From assembly GCA_905480095.1 (NCBI GenBank), contig CAJQPF010000030.1, positions 1 through 60,482 on the forward strand: a stretch of DNA of 60,482 nt, written 5' to 3'. The notes below the pieces were generated by a model that saw only the letters and a list, made by a program, of their open reading frames with translations, was not told the origin of the DNA and did no database searches. A program made the translations under genes and the position numbers. Each line of letters opens with the position of its first letter. The stretch's first letter is position 1. The stretch comes from an uncultured Flavobacteriales bacterium (GTDB taxonomy: Bacteria; Bacteroidota; Bacteroidia; Flavobacteriales_D; Sanyastnellaceae). This document shows, piece after piece, positions 1 to 9,914 of the stretch.

Positions 1-861
1 TATCCAGCGCTCCTCAATCACCTGCATGAACCGATTCGGACTCCCCTGCCCCATGATTCGATCAAAGGGTTAAAGCATTTGGACAAATCCATCGCCATAG
101 ACCAAACTCCGATCGGTCGTACCCCAAGATCAAATCCAGCGACTTACACAGGGATCATGGATCACATCCGCAAACTATTCACAATGTTGCCCGAATCTCG
201 GATACGGGGATACAAACCTGGCCGCTTCTCCTTTAATGTAATCGGTGGGAGATGTGAGGACTGTAAAGGTGCAGGCGTGAGAACTGTGGAAATGAATTTC
301 CTTCCCAATGTCCATGTACCATGCGATACGTGTTCAGGACGGAGATTTAATCGCGAAACACTTGAAGTGCGCTATAAAGGACGGAGTATTTCTGACGTTT
401 TAGACATGACCGTGAGCGAGGCTGCTGACTTTTTCGATGCATATCCGAAAATCAAACGCATCGTATCGACACTTAAAGACGTCGGACTTGGATATATCTC
501 ATTGGGCCAGCCATCCACAACATTGTCTGGCGGAGAAGCACAGCGTGTAAAGCTGGCTGCTGAATTGGCGCGTGTTGGGACCGGAAACACCCTATATATT
601 CTAGACGAACCCACAACTGGCCTTCACTTCTCCGATGTCCAAATGCTCCTAGACGTATTAAACAGACTCGTGGATCAGGGAAACACTGTCCTTGTCATCG
701 AGCACAATCTAGACGTCATTAAAGTCGCAGACCATGTGATCGACCTCGGTCCCGAAGGAGGGAATGGTGGTGGAAACATCATCGCCTCAGGAACTCCTGA
801 ACACATCGCTTGTGTAAAAGAAAGCCATACAGGAAATTATCTCTCTAAGATTCTGCACTAA
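1..861 (+). CDS. uvrA: UvrA excinuclease ABC subunit A, C-terminal part (5' truncated by window edge)
   Basis: Damage-recognition ATPase of nucleotide excision repair; it loads UvrB on damaged DNA in the cytoplasm. The reading frame is open from base 1 (YPALLNHL...), so the ORF-track start at 79, a TTG, is only an artefact of the cut. Visible are the [19 protein letters not shown] block, a zinc module of the form CEDC...CDTC, the ABC signature [11 protein letters not shown], Walker [11 protein letters not shown] and the switch histidine region VLVIEHN. About 286 codons remain. The missing N-terminal part matches the gene that runs off the other end of the window (58573-60482); together they give about 922 residues, a normal UvrA length. 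The LOG-family gene follows after 9 bp and is probably cotranscribed. Confidence 0.96.
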   Translation, partial: YPALLNHLHEPIRTPLPHDSIKGLKHLDKSIAIDQTPIGRTPRSNPATYTGIMDHIRKLFTMLPESRIRGYKPGRFSFNVIGGRCEDCKGAGVRTVEMNFLPNVHVPCDTCSGRRFNRETLEVRYKGRSISDVLDMTVSEAADFFDAYPKIKRIVSTLKDVGLGYISLGQPSTTLSGGEAQRVKLAAELARVGTGNTLYILDEPTTGLHFSDVQMLLDVLNRLVDQGNTVLVIEHNLDVIKVADHVIDLGPEGGNGGGNIIASGTPEHIACVKESHTGNYLSKILH

Positions 862-870
862 GTTTGGCAC

Positions 871-1560
871 ATGTCTAAACCTTTAAAACACCGTACTTGG
901 GCCGAAATCATGTCGAAAGACAGCTGGTCCATTTTTAAAATCATGAGTGAATTCGTTGAAGGATTCGAAGCTCTACAACGAATAGGACCCTGTGTCTCTA
1001 TCTATGGATCTGCAAGAACAGGCCCAGAAACTCAAGTTTACAAAGACGCTCAACAAATCGCCTCCCTCCTGTCTAAGGCTGGCTACGGAGTCATTACTGG
1101 AGGAGGCCCAGGTGTAATGGAGGCGGGAAACAGAGGGGCACATGAAGTGGGTGGGCCATCAGTAGGGCTGAACATCCAACTCCCATTTGAGCAACATGAC
1201 AATCCATACATCGACAGAGACAAGAGTATCGATTTCGATTACTTTTTCGTTCGCAAAGTGATGTTTGTGAAATACAGTCAAGCGTTCGTAGTCATGCCAG
1301 GCGGTTTCGGCACGTTGGATGAGCTATTTGAAGCACTTACTTTGGTCCAAACTGGAAAACTAAACCACCGACCAATCGTGCTCTACGGATCACATTTCTG
1401 GGGAGGTTTGATCGAATGGTTCCGCGAGATTTTGCTGAAAGAATTTAAAACCATTTCAGCAAAAGATCCCGACCTGCTCTTTATTGTAGACACACCTGAC
1501 GAAGCGGTGAAAGTGATCACGGATTACCACACAAAAGCCAAGCTTAAACCCAATTTCTAA
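871..1560 (+). CDS. LOG-family (TIGR00730) Rossmann-fold nucleotide hydrolase
   Basis: 229 residues. It carries the two signatures of the lysine-decarboxylase-like/LOG family: GGGPGVMEAGNRGA and MPGGFGTLDELFE. Characterised members hydrolyse nucleoside 5'-monophosphates to base plus ribose 5-phosphate (cytokinin-activating phosphoribohydrolases and AMP nucleosidase-like enzymes). The old label lysine decarboxylase is wrong for this family. The N-terminal 35 residues form an extension before the Rossmann fold. It starts 9 bp after uvrA and ends just before a strong hairpin, so the two genes probably form one transcription unit. The natural substrate cannot be read from the sequence. Confidence 0.9.
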   Translation: MSKPLKHRTWAEIMSKDSWSIFKIMSEFVEGFEALQRIGPCVSIYGSARTGPETQVYKDAQQIASLLSKAGYGVITGGGPGVMEAGNRGAHEVGGPSVGLNIQLPFEQHDNPYIDRDKSIDFDYFFVRKVMFVKYSQAFVVMPGGFGTLDELFEALTLVQTGKLNHRPIVLYGSHFWGGLIEWFREILLKEFKTISAKDPDLLFIVDTPDEAVKVITDYHTKAKLKPNF

Positions 1561-1624
1561 TTTGGGTGACCAATATCTGATCTTGGTCAACTGACATCCT
1601 GACGTAAAACCGCACTAAAAACTT

Positions 1625-1663
1625 CAAAAACTGCCCTGTGATGTGTCATGGTGGCAGTTTTTG
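1625..1663. terminator. Hairpin terminator between the uvrA/LOG unit and htpG
   Basis: Perfect 11-bp inverted repeat, CAAAAACTGCC and GGCAGTTTTTG, around a 17-nt spacer. The right arm ends in five T, so on the plus strand it reads as an intrinsic terminator 65 bp after the LOG gene. By symmetry it would also work on the minus strand. It leaves about 65 bp for the htpG promoter. Confidence 0.75.
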
Positions 1664-1729
1664 TTTGGCATAAAGCGATGGCATAAGACTTGTGTAAGGA
1701 ATGTTCAATAACTATGAAATCAAGTCCAA

Positions 1730-3673
1730 ATGGCTACTACAGATAAAACAACAAAGAGCGAAAAGTCTCAAAAGGGAAGTATTAATGTTACAACGGAAAA
1801 CATCTTTCCTATCATTAAAAAATTCCTCTACAGTGACCACGAAATTTTTCTAAGAGAACTCGTGTCAAATGCTGCTGACGCGACAATAAAACGTCAGACG
1901 ATTTCAAAATCTGGAGATGTAACTGCATTTAAAGGAGATACGCCACAGGTTTTCGTCAAACTAGACAAAGAGGCAAAAACGATTACCATTTCAGACAACG
2001 GGATTGGAATGTCTGCCGAGGAAATCGACAAGTACATCAACCAAATCGCTTTTTCTGGCGCTACCGAATTCCTAGACAAATACAAAGAAGATGATGCAAA
2101 GCAAGCAATCATAGGTCACTTCGGACTGGGGTTCTACTCATCATTTATGGTTTCTGAGAGGGTCGACATCATTTCAAAAAGCGCCAAGAAAGGATCTAAA
2201 GCCGTCACTTGGAGCTGTGATGGCTCTCCTGACTACACGATTACACCTTCTAAGAAGAAAGAAGCTGGAACTGACGTCATACTTCACATTGCAGAAGATT
2301 CTTTGGAGTTCTTAGAGGATGAACGCTTGATGAGCATTCTTAATAAGTATTGCAAGTTCATGCCCGTGGACATCATCTTCGGTACGCGTTCAATTCAGGA
2401 GGATGATCCTTCAGGAGAAAAAGATGAAGAAGGCAATACTAAGAAGGTCAGTGTAGAGATTCCAAACGTTGTAAACAACACGGCGCCGGCTTGGATGAAG
2501 AAGCCTTCTGACATTACCGATGAGGAATATTCTAGCTTCTACAGAGAACTTTACCCCATGAATATGGAAGATCCTCTCTTCAATATTCATCTCAATGTAG
2601 ATTTCCCATTCAATCTCACCGGGATTCTCTACTTCCCACAGCTCAAGAAGCAGATTGATCTCCAGAAAAACAAGATTCACCTTTACTCAAATCAAGTCTT
2701 CATAACAGACAATGTTGAGAACATCGTCCCCGACTTTTTAACGATGCTACATGGTGTCATTGATTCACCCGACATCCCATTGAACGTCAGCCGTTCATAC
2801 CTACAGGAAGATGGCAACGTCAAGAAAATATCGGGCTATATATCAAAAAAGGTGGCAGACAAGCTCACCTCGATGTTCAAAAATGACCGCACATCTTTCG
2901 AGACACAGTGGGACGATTTAAGAATCTTTGTCGAGTACGGCATTCTCACTGATGAGAAATTTGCAGAGCGTTCTAAAAAATTCTATCTATACAAGGATAC
3001 TGAAGGCGTATGCAGAACACATGAGGAGTTAATCGAGGCTGTGGGAGAAACACAGAAGGATAAAAACAACAAAGTCATCCTACCCTACACCTCTGATGTC
3101 AACGCACAACACTCATTTGTGAAAGATGCAACAGAACGAGGCTTTAAGGTTCTCAATATGGAGGGACAACTTGCAGCACATATTGTTGGAAAGTTAGAAC
3201 AAACACATACAGACATTCAATTCAAGAGAGTCGATTCAGAAATCATCGAGAACCTCATTGAAAAGGACGAAGAAACAACTAGTGCGTTAGATGAGAAACA
3301 ACAGGAAACGCTTACGCCTATTGTTCAAAGTGCTTTTCCAGAAAAAGGATACGATATAAAATTCGCAGCAATGTCTCCTACTTCATCTCCGTTTATCATC
3401 ACTAGAAGCGAGTGGATGAGAAGAATGAAAGAGCAACAAGCCATTGGAGGCGGCGGTGGATTCCAAATGTTTGGAGAAATGCCGGAAAAATATGATGTCA
3501 CCGTCAATTCAAATCACCCAATCGCAATGCAGCTTTTGAATGAAAAAGATGACGTAAAACGTTCAGCGACAATAAAAGATGCTGCCGACTTAGCAAGACT
3601 TTCGCAGGGAATTCTTGAAGGCGAAGAACTCACCGCATTTATTGAGCGTGGATTTAAAAACTTACAAGCCTAA
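1730..3673 (+). CDS. htpG: Hsp90-family chaperone HtpG
   Basis: 647 residues, normal for bacterial Hsp90. The GHKL ATPase elements are in order: ELVSNAADA (residues 43-51), DNGIGM (89-94) and GHFGLGF (129-135). The middle-domain catalytic-loop motif NVSRSYLQED follows. The C-terminal dimerisation part contains a glycine-rich insert (QAIGGGGGFQMF). It is a cytosolic ATP-dependent chaperone for late folding of clients. The first Met is used; residues 1-16 are a lysine-rich tail before the conserved GSINVTTENIFPIIKKFL, so the protein could start slightly later. It stands alone between a terminator upstream and the TerB-DnaJ gene 70 bp downstream, which may be a functional partner. Confidence 0.97.
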   Translation: MATTDKTTKSEKSQKGSINVTTENIFPIIKKFLYSDHEIFLRELVSNAADATIKRQTISKSGDVTAFKGDTPQVFVKLDKEAKTITISDNGIGMSAEEIDKYINQIAFSGATEFLDKYKEDDAKQAIIGHFGLGFYSSFMVSERVDIISKSAKKGSKAVTWSCDGSPDYTITPSKKKEAGTDVILHIAEDSLEFLEDERLMSILNKYCKFMPVDIIFGTRSIQEDDPSGEKDEEGNTKKVSVEIPNVVNNTAPAWMKKPSDITDEEYSSFYRELYPMNMEDPLFNIHLNVDFPFNLTGILYFPQLKKQIDLQKNKIHLYSNQVFITDNVENIVPDFLTMLHGVIDSPDIPLNVSRSYLQEDGNVKKISGYISKKVADKLTSMFKNDRTSFETQWDDLRIFVEYGILTDEKFAERSKKFYLYKDTEGVCRTHEELIEAVGETQKDKNNKVILPYTSDVNAQHSFVKDATERGFKVLNMEGQLAAHIVGKLEQTHTDIQFKRVDSEIIENLIEKDEETTSALDEKQQETLTPIVQSAFPEKGYDIKFAAMSPTSSPFIITRSEWMRRMKEQQAIGGGGGFQMFGEMPEKYDVTVNSNHPIAMQLLNEKDDVKRSATIKDAADLARLSQGILEGEELTAFIERGFKNLQA

Positions 3674-3743
3674 TCCATTCTTGCCCTGTTACTGAAATAG
3701 TAAGTCCGGAACAGATTTTCAAATAACACGAAAAAAGTAAATC

Positions 3744-4463
3744 ATGTTAGGATATGGAAAATGGGTCGGCGGCGCTATTGGGTGGGCATTGGGTGGTTAT
3801 ATAGGTGGGATTTTAGGTTATCAAGTTGGAAAGTTTTTAAGTTCTGGCGTTCAGATAGGAGGAAGAAATCAAGGAGGCACACGGTCTGGTGATTTTGCAA
3901 TGTCGCTTGTAGTCTTGAGTGCTGCTGTGATGAACGCCGACGGAAAGGTGCTCAAATCTGAGCTCAATTTCGTGAAGAAATTTCTAAAAATGAACTTCGG
4001 TGAAGTTCAAGCAGACCAACTCATTATTCTACTCAAAGAAGCACTTAAGCAAGCGGTTGATGTAAGAGGTGTTGCGGACCAGATCCGCATGAATATGGAC
4101 CATCCGAAAAGGATGCTTCTTCTTCAGTATCTCTATGGAATCGCGAAAGCAGATGGGCATATCGACACACGTGAACGCGAATTAATCCGTTTGATTGCGC
4201 GGCACCTTGGGATCAGTCTCAAGGACGTTGCGAGTATTGAAGAGCCTTTCCATTCCGGAACACTGAACCCTTATAAAGTCCTTGAGATTACAGATACCGC
4301 CACAGATTCCGAAGTGAAAAAGGCATATCGAAAATTAGCCATAAAATTTCATCCTGATAAAATTGGAGATCTTGGAGAAGGTCCACGCAAACAGGCAAAA
4401 GAAAGGTTTTTACAAGTACAAGGGGCATACGAACAAATAAAGAAGTCTCGGGGGTTTAAATAA
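3744..4463 (+). CDS. TerB-like and DnaJ domain co-chaperone (DjlA-like)
   Basis: 239 residues. Residues 1-30 are a glycine-rich hydrophobic stretch (GYGKWVGGAIGW, GGYIGGILGYQVG) that could sit in or on a membrane. A TerB-like helical domain follows at about 50-165 with its two acidic repeats NADGKVL and KADGHIDTRE. The C-terminal J domain (about 175-239) has the HPD motif at 203-205. This order matches DjlA, a membrane-anchored partner of DnaK. The J domain should stimulate the Hsp70 ATPase. Placement directly after htpG suggests a shared stress role, which is inference. Confidence 0.87.
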   Translation: MLGYGKWVGGAIGWALGGYIGGILGYQVGKFLSSGVQIGGRNQGGTRSGDFAMSLVVLSAAVMNADGKVLKSELNFVKKFLKMNFGEVQADQLIILLKEALKQAVDVRGVADQIRMNMDHPKRMLLLQYLYGIAKADGHIDTRERELIRLIARHLGISLKDVASIEEPFHSGTLNPYKVLEITDTATDSEVKKAYRKLAIKFHPDKIGDLGEGPRKQAKERFLQVQGAYEQIKKSRGFK

Positions 4464-4515
4464 GAATATTAAACCTACTGGGTATATATTCGTGTTCCAT
4501 TTTAAGATACATCTC

Positions 4516-7092
4516 ATGACAATTCGTGCTCCATTTATGCTTGCCGCACTGGTGATTTCGTTCACATCATTAACACCTCAAAACGCAGACGCTCAGATAT
4601 TTAAGAGGAAGAACAAAACAGAACTTCCGGGTGATAAAAAGTCTGGGAAATCAGATGTTAAATCGATTGAAGAAGTCACAAAATCTGCTGTGAAATTAGA
4701 AGGACTGTTCACCATGTATAGGGATACAGTGACTGGTGAGTCTTGGATGGCTATTCCAGAAGAGGCCTTTAAAAACGAATTTATTTACTTTTCCCAAGTT
4801 GAAGATGGAGTTTTACAGACAGGGAATTTCCGGGGGAGTTACAGATCAAACAAGATCGTGACTTTCCACAAACATTATGACCGAATAGAATTACATCAGG
4901 AAAACACTGGCTATTATTTCAATCCTGAGAGTCCCCTGTCAAAAGCGAAAGATGCAAACATCAACTCCCCTATTTTGGCCAGTTTAAAGATATTGGGCGA
5001 AGACAGTGCAAGAACGACATACTTGATCTCTGGAGATGCACTCTTTTTAAGTGAGAAAATCTCCATGATTAAGCCTCCAAACAGAAGCGGAGGAAAAAGT
5101 GCCCTAGGCAAGCTTTCAAAGGAAAAAACCAAGATTACTGAATTCAACAACTACCCTGAAAATCTTGAAGTGAAGGTGGACTACGTCTATGACAATCCCA
5201 GCCCTTCTGTATATGCAAGCGCGCTGACAGATTCCAGATACATCTCCGTAAGTTACCGTCATGCATTGCTGCAAATGCCAGAAGAAAGTGGCTTCACACC
5301 GCGTAAAGACGATGGTCGAATCGGTTTTTTCATGACACAAGTCAATGACATGACCAGCCCAAACAGCACCCCCTGGAATGACATGATTCACAGGTGGAGA
5401 CTTGAAAAAAAGAACCCAGAGGCTGAGCTCTCTGAACCCGTGAAGCCGATCACATGGTGGATTGAGAACACGACACCATACGAATTTAGAGATTATATTA
5501 AAACAGGTGTTGAATCATGGAATTTGGCCTTTGAAAAAATCGGTTTCAAGAATGCAGTCGTTGTCGAAATACAACCCGATGACGCTGAGTGGAATGCGGG
5601 AGATATTCGATACAACGTACTTCGATGGACTTCATCTCCCTCAACCCCCTTCAGCGGCTATGGACCGAGTTTTGTAAACCCCAGAACAGGAGAAATTTTG
5701 GGCGCCGATATCATGCTTGAATTTGCCGGGATGGCACGTAGACTATGGAAATCCGATGTTTTTGAAACAGCGGGGATGCACCTTTCATCGAGACAACAAA
5801 CTGCGGAGATGATGAACAGGTGCAATGCAGGAGATGCGATGGTGGGGAACACACTTTTTTCTCTTGCAGCCATGCAGGTTCGTTCTTTTGACGATGACGC
5901 GCATAAGGAGTTTACCCGTCAAACGCTTCACCGTCTTGCCCTTCACGAGGTAGGCCACACACTGGGATTAAGCCACAACATGCACGCAAGTACCATGTTA
6001 ACACCTGATGAGCTTAAAGATCCCGACGTGGTTGCTGTAAATGGAATGTGTAACAGTGTGATGGAGTACCCTGCAATTAATTTTGCGTTAAACCCTGAAG
6101 ACCAAACCCTGTACTACGACGATTCTCCAGGTCCTTACGATTATTGGGTGATCGAATACGGTTACAGCGTGGGTGTCGAGGATGAAAACGAAGAGGACAA
6201 GCGACTTGAAGCGATTCTGTCAAAATCCAATTCACCACTCCTTCAGTTTGGCAATGATGCGGATGACATGCGCGGCGCAGGGAAGGGAATCAACCCTGAT
6301 GTTAATATTTACGACCTTTCTAGCGACCCTGTAGCATATGCTTCTGAACGTTGTGAGCTCGTCAACGAACTGCTCAAAGGTTTCGTTGATAAATATGCAA
6401 GTTCTTCGAAGACATTTCACGATGTACGTGACGCCTACTTAACACTCACTGGAGAGTATGCCATTCAATTGAGAGTCATGACTCGACAGATTGGTGGTGT
6501 GCGTTACAACCGAACTGGGACAGAGAACATCGGAGATAACAAACCATATACGCCTGTCTCTTTAAAAGACCAAAAGAAGGCTGTAGATGCACTTTCTAAG
6601 TACGCATTCGCACCCAACGCATTCGATGCCGCTGAGGACTCATATGCCTACCTTCAAGCGCAACGCCGTGGCTTTGGATTCTTTGGATCGGGTGAAGCTC
6701 CGCGCATACACGCCCGCGTCCTTGCCTCACAACAAGAAGCGTTGTATCATCTCTTGCATTACAATGTCCTGCAGCGCCTCACGGATTCCGGCATGTATGG
6801 AAATGAATACGACGTCGCGACATACATGGGAGATTTGACTGATGCCGTATTTAAAACCGACCTTAGAAAGTCCGTGAACACATTCCGTCAACAACTGCAA
6901 ATCTCTTACACAGAATCACTGATCAAAGCGTTGGCACCGAAGACCCGTTATGACAGAATCGCCAAAAGTGTTATTCTCTCAGAGCTCAAACGCATAGATC
7001 GATTTGAGAGAGATGCATATTCTCCCGACGCATTGACAAGGGCACATAGAGCGCATGTCAGACACTTAATAGACCAAGCTTGGAAGCACTAA
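4516..7092 (+). CDS. Large secreted zinc metalloprotease (DUF5117/DUF5118-type)
   Basis: About 858 residues from the ATG at 4516. The ORF track starts at an upstream GTG (4492), but the second start gives a clean signal peptide (MTIRAPFMLAALVISFTSL). The catalytic helix is HEVGHTLGLSHN near residue 477: two zinc histidines, the general-base glutamate and the third histidine. This metzincin-like motif is typical of the large Bacteroidota zinc-dependent metalloproteases with DUF5117/DUF5118 flanking domains, usually exported to the periplasm or surface. The C-terminal 250 residues are helical and basic. No T9SS sorting domain is evident. Its stop overlaps the stop of the convergent HPt gene. 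Substrate unknown. Confidence 0.88.
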   Translation: MTIRAPFMLAALVISFTSLTPQNADAQIFKRKNKTELPGDKKSGKSDVKSIEEVTKSAVKLEGLFTMYRDTVTGESWMAIPEEAFKNEFIYFSQVEDGVLQTGNFRGSYRSNKIVTFHKHYDRIELHQENTGYYFNPESPLSKAKDANINSPILASLKILGEDSARTTYLISGDALFLSEKISMIKPPNRSGGKSALGKLSKEKTKITEFNNYPENLEVKVDYVYDNPSPSVYASALTDSRYISVSYRHALLQMPEESGFTPRKDDGRIGFFMTQVNDMTSPNSTPWNDMIHRWRLEKKNPEAELSEPVKPITWWIENTTPYEFRDYIKTGVESWNLAFEKIGFKNAVVVEIQPDDAEWNAGDIRYNVLRWTSSPSTPFSGYGPSFVNPRTGEILGADIMLEFAGMARRLWKSDVFETAGMHLSSRQQTAEMMNRCNAGDAMVGNTLFSLAAMQVRSFDDDAHKEFTRQTLHRLALHEVGHTLGLSHNMHASTMLTPDELKDPDVVAVNGMCNSVMEYPAINFALNPEDQTLYYDDSPGPYDYWVIEYGYSVGVEDENEEDKRLEAILSKSNSPLLQFGNDADDMRGAGKGINPDVNIYDLSSDPVAYASERCELVNELLKGFVDKYASSSKTFHDVRDAYLTLTGEYAIQLRVMTRQIGGVRYNRTGTENIGDNKPYTPVSLKDQKKAVDALSKYAFAPNAFDAAEDSYAYLQAQRRGFGFFGSGEAPRIHARVLASQQEALYHLLHYNVLQRLTDSGMYGNEYDVATYMGDLTDAVFKTDLRKSVNTFRQQLQISYTESLIKALAPKTRYDRIAKSVILSELKRIDRFERDAYSPDALTRAHRAHVRHLIDQAWKH

Positions 7093-7640
7093 ATATTGTT
7101 TGACACATAGATGATTCTTTCATAGAGTGCGTCCTTGTGAGACTCCCAATTTGGAAATTTGTGTGAGACACCCTTTCCGTACTTCCAAATTTTCTCCCAA
7201 GCAACGATTTCAGATTGAAGACCGATATAGCCTGTGAGCGCTAGACTACTCTTGATTTTATGAAGGATAATTGCTGCGACGTCTGATGATATCGCTGCTT
7301 CTAGTACAGGCAAATCCTGATCAAAACTCCTTTTTGCGAGAATCTTTACTTCATCAATCATTTCAGGCATTTCTCCATAAAGCAACCTCAACGCATTAGA
7401 ATCTGTCTTTATGGCTGGTTGAGCCGGAAGGTGGTCTGAAAGAAAAGTATAAAAAGATTCTGCATTCAAAATCGGCGCCTCGGCTGATTGTATGACAAGG
7501 TCATATTCTGCGACGTTAGACACAGAGGTGCCTGTTGTGACCACTAATCCCCAGCTATCTAGCGCCGAAATTAATGAATCAGGGATAGCGCCAATAAAAA
7601 AAACAGAGTAACCTGCAAAAGCATCTGGAGTGTCGTGCAT
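7089..7640 (-). CDS. Orphan HPt phosphotransfer protein with degenerate receiver-like N-terminus
   Basis: 183 residues. The C-terminal half matches a histidine phosphotransfer domain: a four-helix pattern with the phospho-acceptor motif ILHKIKSSLALTG, putative phospho-His at 127. The N-terminal 75 residues (YSVFFIGAIPDSL...YDLVIQSAEAPIL) have receiver-like alternation of strands and helices but no recognisable phospho-aspartate site. It would carry phosphate between a hybrid sensor kinase and a response regulator; neither is next to it. Convergent with the metalloprotease, with overlapping stop codons. A -7-like box lies 4 nt before its ATG, so the mRNA is probably leaderless. Confidence 0.65.
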   Translation of the reverse strand: MHDTPDAFAGYSVFFIGAIPDSLISALDSWGLVVTTGTSVSNVAEYDLVIQSAEAPILNAESFYTFLSDHLPAQPAIKTDSNALRLLYGEMPEMIDEVKILAKRSFDQDLPVLEAAISSDVAAIILHKIKSSLALTGYIGLQSEIVAWEKIWKYGKGVSHKFPNWESHKDALYERIIYVSNNI

Positions 7641-7644
7641 AATA

Positions 7645-7652
7645 GTAAGTTA
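7645..7652 (-). promoter_or_regulatory. -7-type promoter box of the HPt gene
   Basis: TAACTTAC on the minus strand, 4 nt before the ATG at 7640. It resembles the Bacteroidota -7 element TAnnTTTG. This spacing puts +1 at or next to the start codon. Confidence 0.45.
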
Positions 7653-7656
7653 CACT

Positions 7657-8439
7657 ATGTACTTTTACAAAATGCAATTAAGACTCATTATATTTAATAA
7701 ATGTGCTTTGTTTTTATTTTGTATTGCGCTAAGTATTGTATCGTTTTCTCAAGATCAAAACATGCAATCTCTTACATCTTTACCTATATCACTTGATCAT
7801 TTTCCTTTATTAAATTTCAATCCAGAACTTAAATCCAGTCTTCGCGCTCCCGATCAATGGGAGCTGGCCATAAATGTCGCAGCTGACAACAAAGAAGTTC
7901 AGTCCTTAATCATGTCATTTTACAGAGACAACGACTATGCTGAATTGCAATGGCTGAATCTTTGGCATTCTCGATGTGCTGACATCTGGAGTGATATAGC
8001 CGATTCATTGCACCTGCCCATTTCTGCATCTTTTATCCCGGTGATGCTAGAAAGAAACAATCTTGAGTTGTGTTCGTGCACTGGTTCAGGGGCCGTCTTA
8101 AAGGATTTTGTCGGTCTGGAAAATGAGAGCACTGAAGTAATCACCAAACTCGAAGAAGTTTTTAAAAAATCTGAACATAAGCATGAACCGTTCATGATAT
8201 GGCTGCACGAACTCAGAATAATAATAAGACTGTTAGAGAACTTCGAATTGCCTGATTACAAGGATTATTGGCTGAACAACACAGGCGTGAAAAAAAGGCA
8301 CACAGTATTGAAAGGAGAAACGCTTTATCGATTATCCGTTCTATATCAGGTTCGGATACAAGACATTCAATTGTTGAATGAATTAGGTAACAGTACCGTG
8401 ATTTCTGAGGGACAATCTTTATTTATACCCGTGGAATAA
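7657..8439 (+). CDS. Secreted LysM-domain protein, first gene of an acylation operon
   Basis: About 260 residues from the ATG at 7657; the longer ORF-track start at 7630 would overlap the divergent HPt gene. An ATG at 7672 is equally possible. It has a hydrophobic signal peptide (IIFNKCALFLFCIALSIVSFS) and a C-terminal LysM domain (HTVLKGETLYRLSVLYQV ... ISEGQSLFIPV) that should bind peptidoglycan or another GlcNAc polymer. The central region is not recognised. Its stop and the next start share TAATG, so translation is coupled to the SGNH and MBOAT genes. It probably tethers or guides the acylation machinery to the wall, which is inference. Confidence 0.75.
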   Translation: MYFYKMQLRLIIFNKCALFLFCIALSIVSFSQDQNMQSLTSLPISLDHFPLLNFNPELKSSLRAPDQWELAINVAADNKEVQSLIMSFYRDNDYAELQWLNLWHSRCADIWSDIADSLHLPISASFIPVMLERNNLELCSCTGSGAVLKDFVGLENESTEVITKLEEVFKKSEHKHEPFMIWLHELRIIIRLLENFELPDYKDYWLNNTGVKKRHTVLKGETLYRLSVLYQVRIQDIQLLNELGNSTVISEGQSLFIPVE

Positions 8440-9914
8440 TGAAATTTCACGAACCGGTCATCACCGCTTTTTTTCTTCTGTTGCTTGTTTCCACATTGTA
8501 TCTCGTGCCCTGGGCTGAAAACCTGACTGTTTTCAGTGAAGTGCAAACAGAACCAAATAAAAATGCTGAATTAGAAATACCTGGTTGGGCCGATTTCACA
8601 TTAGACATTCAAGAGGTAGACCTTGAAATTGAAGACTATTTAGAGGAAGTGGAAGTGGAAAGAAGCATGGTTGAGAAGCGGACGACACATCTGCGACACA
8701 ACCTTTGGACTCCGGAATTTGACACATGTACGGTAGAAAACATTGGCGAATCGATGAGGTTTCATGGCTCTGATGACGCAATCTCAAGACTTCACAATCT
8801 CTTCATCAACTTGAATGAAATAGGAAGTGATGAACGTGAAGCGATACATGTTTTTCATTTCGGTGATTCTCAAATTGAATGTGACCGCATCACAGGCAGA
8901 ATTAGATCGAGCTGGCAGAAAACATGGGGAGGCAGTGGGCCAGGATTAATTCCTGCAACCCAACCCGTTCCTTCATTGTCTGTCCGGCAAGAAACTGAGG
9001 GAGATGTGACGAGGTTTACGAGGTTTGGCAGAGTCGACACAACTTTGGGGCACACGTGCTATGGAGGAATGGCTTCGTTGGCCGTGATCAAAGACTCCGC
9101 AAGAATTATTTTAATGGCACACCCAATGGGGTTTCATAAAAACAAAATTTGGGAGGAAGTCGAGATTTTATTTGGCGCTGTCCCTATGGGAGGCACATTA
9201 AAAATTTATGGCCAAGCTACAGACACGACAATCACCGACATCCCTCCTTCTTCAGAAGGGAAACATTCCTCTGTAACAACTAAGCTCAAGGGCGAATTAG
9301 AGGACCTGGTAATAGGTATAGAAGGCTATCACGTTGAAATCACAGGCATAAGAATTGGCAGTCCAGACGGAGTCCAAGTCCACAACATTCCCATGAGAGG
9401 AAGTTCTGGCACACTCTTCAGTCGACTCCATAAAAAGCATTTTAAAGCGTACATGCAAAACTGGGATGTCGGAATGGTGATTCTCCAATACGGAGGAAAC
9501 GCCGCACCCTATATTTCAGACGCTACTTCAGCTGAGCGATACGGAAAACGATTTGGCAGACAGGTGAAATATATTCGATCGATTTTACCAGAGGCGGCCG
9601 TTTTGGTGATTGGCCCCTCAGATATGGGCCAAACACTTGATTCTACAAATCTCTCTTATCCCATGCTCGGGAATATTAGGGCTTCTATCCGAGATGCCAC
9701 CATCAAGGAGGGTGGCTTATTTTGGGATTTAAGCGATGTCATGGGTGGACCAGGCACAATGGAAGCATGGGCATCAGCCCAGCCCCAACTTGCTGCGCCA
9801 GATCTCGTTCATTTTACGCCGAAAGGTGCGAGAAAAATTGGACAAGAACTTGACCGTGCATTCAGAGCAGAATACAGAACTTGGGTAGACGAGATCAGAG
9901 AGAATAACAAATGA
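8439..9914 (+). CDS. Membrane-anchored SGNH/GDSL hydrolase-like protein (AlgX/AlgJ-type role)
   Basis: 491 residues. An N-terminal membrane anchor (VITAFFLLLLVSTLYLVPW) is followed by an acidic linker and a periplasmic SGNH-fold domain. The nucleophile block is HVFHFGDSQIECDR and the C-terminal Asp-His dyad lies in PDLVHFTPKGA. SGNH proteins next to MBOAT enzymes transfer acetyl groups to polysaccharides (as AlgJ/AlgX) or remove them. It begins on the stop codon of the LysM gene and overlaps the MBOAT gene by 4 bp (ATGA), a tightly coupled three-gene operon. The acceptor polymer is unknown. Confidence 0.8.
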   Translation: MKFHEPVITAFFLLLLVSTLYLVPWAENLTVFSEVQTEPNKNAELEIPGWADFTLDIQEVDLEIEDYLEEVEVERSMVEKRTTHLRHNLWTPEFDTCTVENIGESMRFHGSDDAISRLHNLFINLNEIGSDEREAIHVFHFGDSQIECDRITGRIRSSWQKTWGGSGPGLIPATQPVPSLSVRQETEGDVTRFTRFGRVDTTLGHTCYGGMASLAVIKDSARIILMAHPMGFHKNKIWEEVEILFGAVPMGGTLKIYGQATDTTITDIPPSSEGKHSSVTTKLKGELEDLVIGIEGYHVEITGIRIGSPDGVQVHNIPMRGSSGTLFSRLHKKHFKAYMQNWDVGMVILQYGGNAAPYISDATSAERYGKRFGRQVKYIRSILPEAAVLVIGPSDMGQTLDSTNLSYPMLGNIRASIRDATIKEGGLFWDLSDVMGGPGTMEAWASAQPQLAAPDLVHFTPKGARKIGQELDRAFRAEYRTWVDEIRENNK

